Shown here one piece after another: positions 12,493 to 12,638 of a stretch of DNA of 12,638 nucleotides (position 1 is the first letter of the stretch; the number at the start of each line of letters is the position of its first letter). The position numbers and the translations under genes are program-made. Origin of the DNA: RUG563 sp045589355 (lineage in GTDB: Bacteria > Bacillota > Clostridia > Christensenellales > Aristaeellaceae). The stretch spans positions 1 to 12,638 of the forward strand of contig JAZNOW010000039.1 in NCBI GenBank assembly GCA_045589355.1. Reading direction: 5' to 3'. The notes beneath the pieces were generated by a model, which searched no databases, was not told where the DNA came from, and saw only the letters and a program-made list of their open reading frames with translations.

Positions 12493-12638
12493 TTATTTCT
12501 TTTCCGTCAGCCATTGGAGAAAAGGGGCTACGGAACGTTCTTTCAGTTTGAGGGAAAATCCCTGTTGCAGAATGTCTTCCAGAGAGTGTGCGACGGAGGA
12601 GTGTAAAACATGCTTGCCGTCCGGCGCGTCCATGGGGC
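12493..12638 (-). CDS. Unidentified gene, C-terminal 47 codons (5' truncated by window)
   Basis: The minus strand is open from the window edge to a TAA at 12495-12493, giving a tail of DAPDGKHVLHSSVAHSLEDI, then LQQGFSLKLKERSVAPFLQW and LTEKK at the end. I do not recognise the family from this fragment. It does not resemble the usual C-termini of UxuB fructuronate reductase or UxaC glucuronate isomerase that I know. The 17-base gap to uxuA and shared strand make it the preceding gene of the same operon, so a role in uronate or plant polysaccharide use is likely but inferred. An ATG at 12633 is internal or possibly a start; it cannot be decided here. Confidence 0.6.
   Translation of the reverse strand, partial: PMDAPDGKHVLHSSVAHSLEDILQQGFSLKLKERSVAPFLQWLTEKK

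Noticed and set aside
12476..12514. Thirteen-residue N-terminal extension of UxuA
   Set aside because: It overlaps the stop of the upstream gene, and the family begins at the M-T-x-R-W-Y-G motif with a good ribosome binding site just before ATG 12475.

Overview
The window looks like chromosome of a Gram-positive, Clostridia-type Firmicute, probably a plant-fibre user from a gut-like habitat (inference). The reasons are strong AGGAGG ribosome binding sites, near-consensus sigma-A promoters with 17-base spacers, frequent TTG starts supported by good Shine-Dalgarno sites, a secreted wall protein built from PG-binding and bacterial SH3 repeats, and sugar-acid and pentose genes of Firmicute type. 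Nothing points to a phage, plasmid or insertion sequence; the region reads as core genome with small dispersed palindromes.

Layout. Bases 1-141 are the 3' end of tuf (EF-Tu), closed by a strong terminator (159-189). A near-perfect promoter (247-275) then drives a tight three-gene arabinose operon (312-4494): a cytoplasmic GH127 beta-L-arabinofuranosidase, an FGGY kinase (best read as ribulokinase, araB) and L-ribulose-5-phosphate 4-epimerase (araD). The isomerase araA is absent. After araD come a 64-bp palindromic repeat and a weak terminator, then a GNAT acetyltransferase resembling AAC(6') enzymes (4663-5154). It faces a minus-strand pair across a shared terminator: a FlaR-like P-loop nucleotide kinase (5197-5700) and a large secreted PG-binding/SH3 protein with a possible divergent L,D-transpeptidase domain (5725-8109).

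Bases 8110-8283 form a divergent control region with one clear promoter for each side and a WalR-like box beside the wall-protein promoter. On the plus strand follow a class 3 lipase-like hydrolase (8284-9750) and a minimal DEAD-box RNA helicase with its own promoter (9841-11022). Bases 11023-11413 hold no large gene. They contain a long two-part hairpin, a bidirectional terminator, a 46-residue single-pass membrane protein gene on the minus strand that ordinary length cut-offs would miss (11131-11271), and the second copy of the 64-bp repeat. The window ends with minus-strand uxuA (mannonate dehydratase, 11414-12475) behind the 3' end of an unidentified gene.

How it fits together. The GH127 enzyme would free L-arabinose from imported arabino-oligosaccharides; with AraA made elsewhere, the kinase and epimerase take it to D-xylulose 5-phosphate. 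UxuA serves the parallel route from glucuronate to 2-keto-3-deoxygluconate. Both routes suit growth on hemicellulose or pectin side chains. The two copies of the dispersed palindrome lie just after the stop codons of araD and uxuA, in the same orientation relative to each gene.
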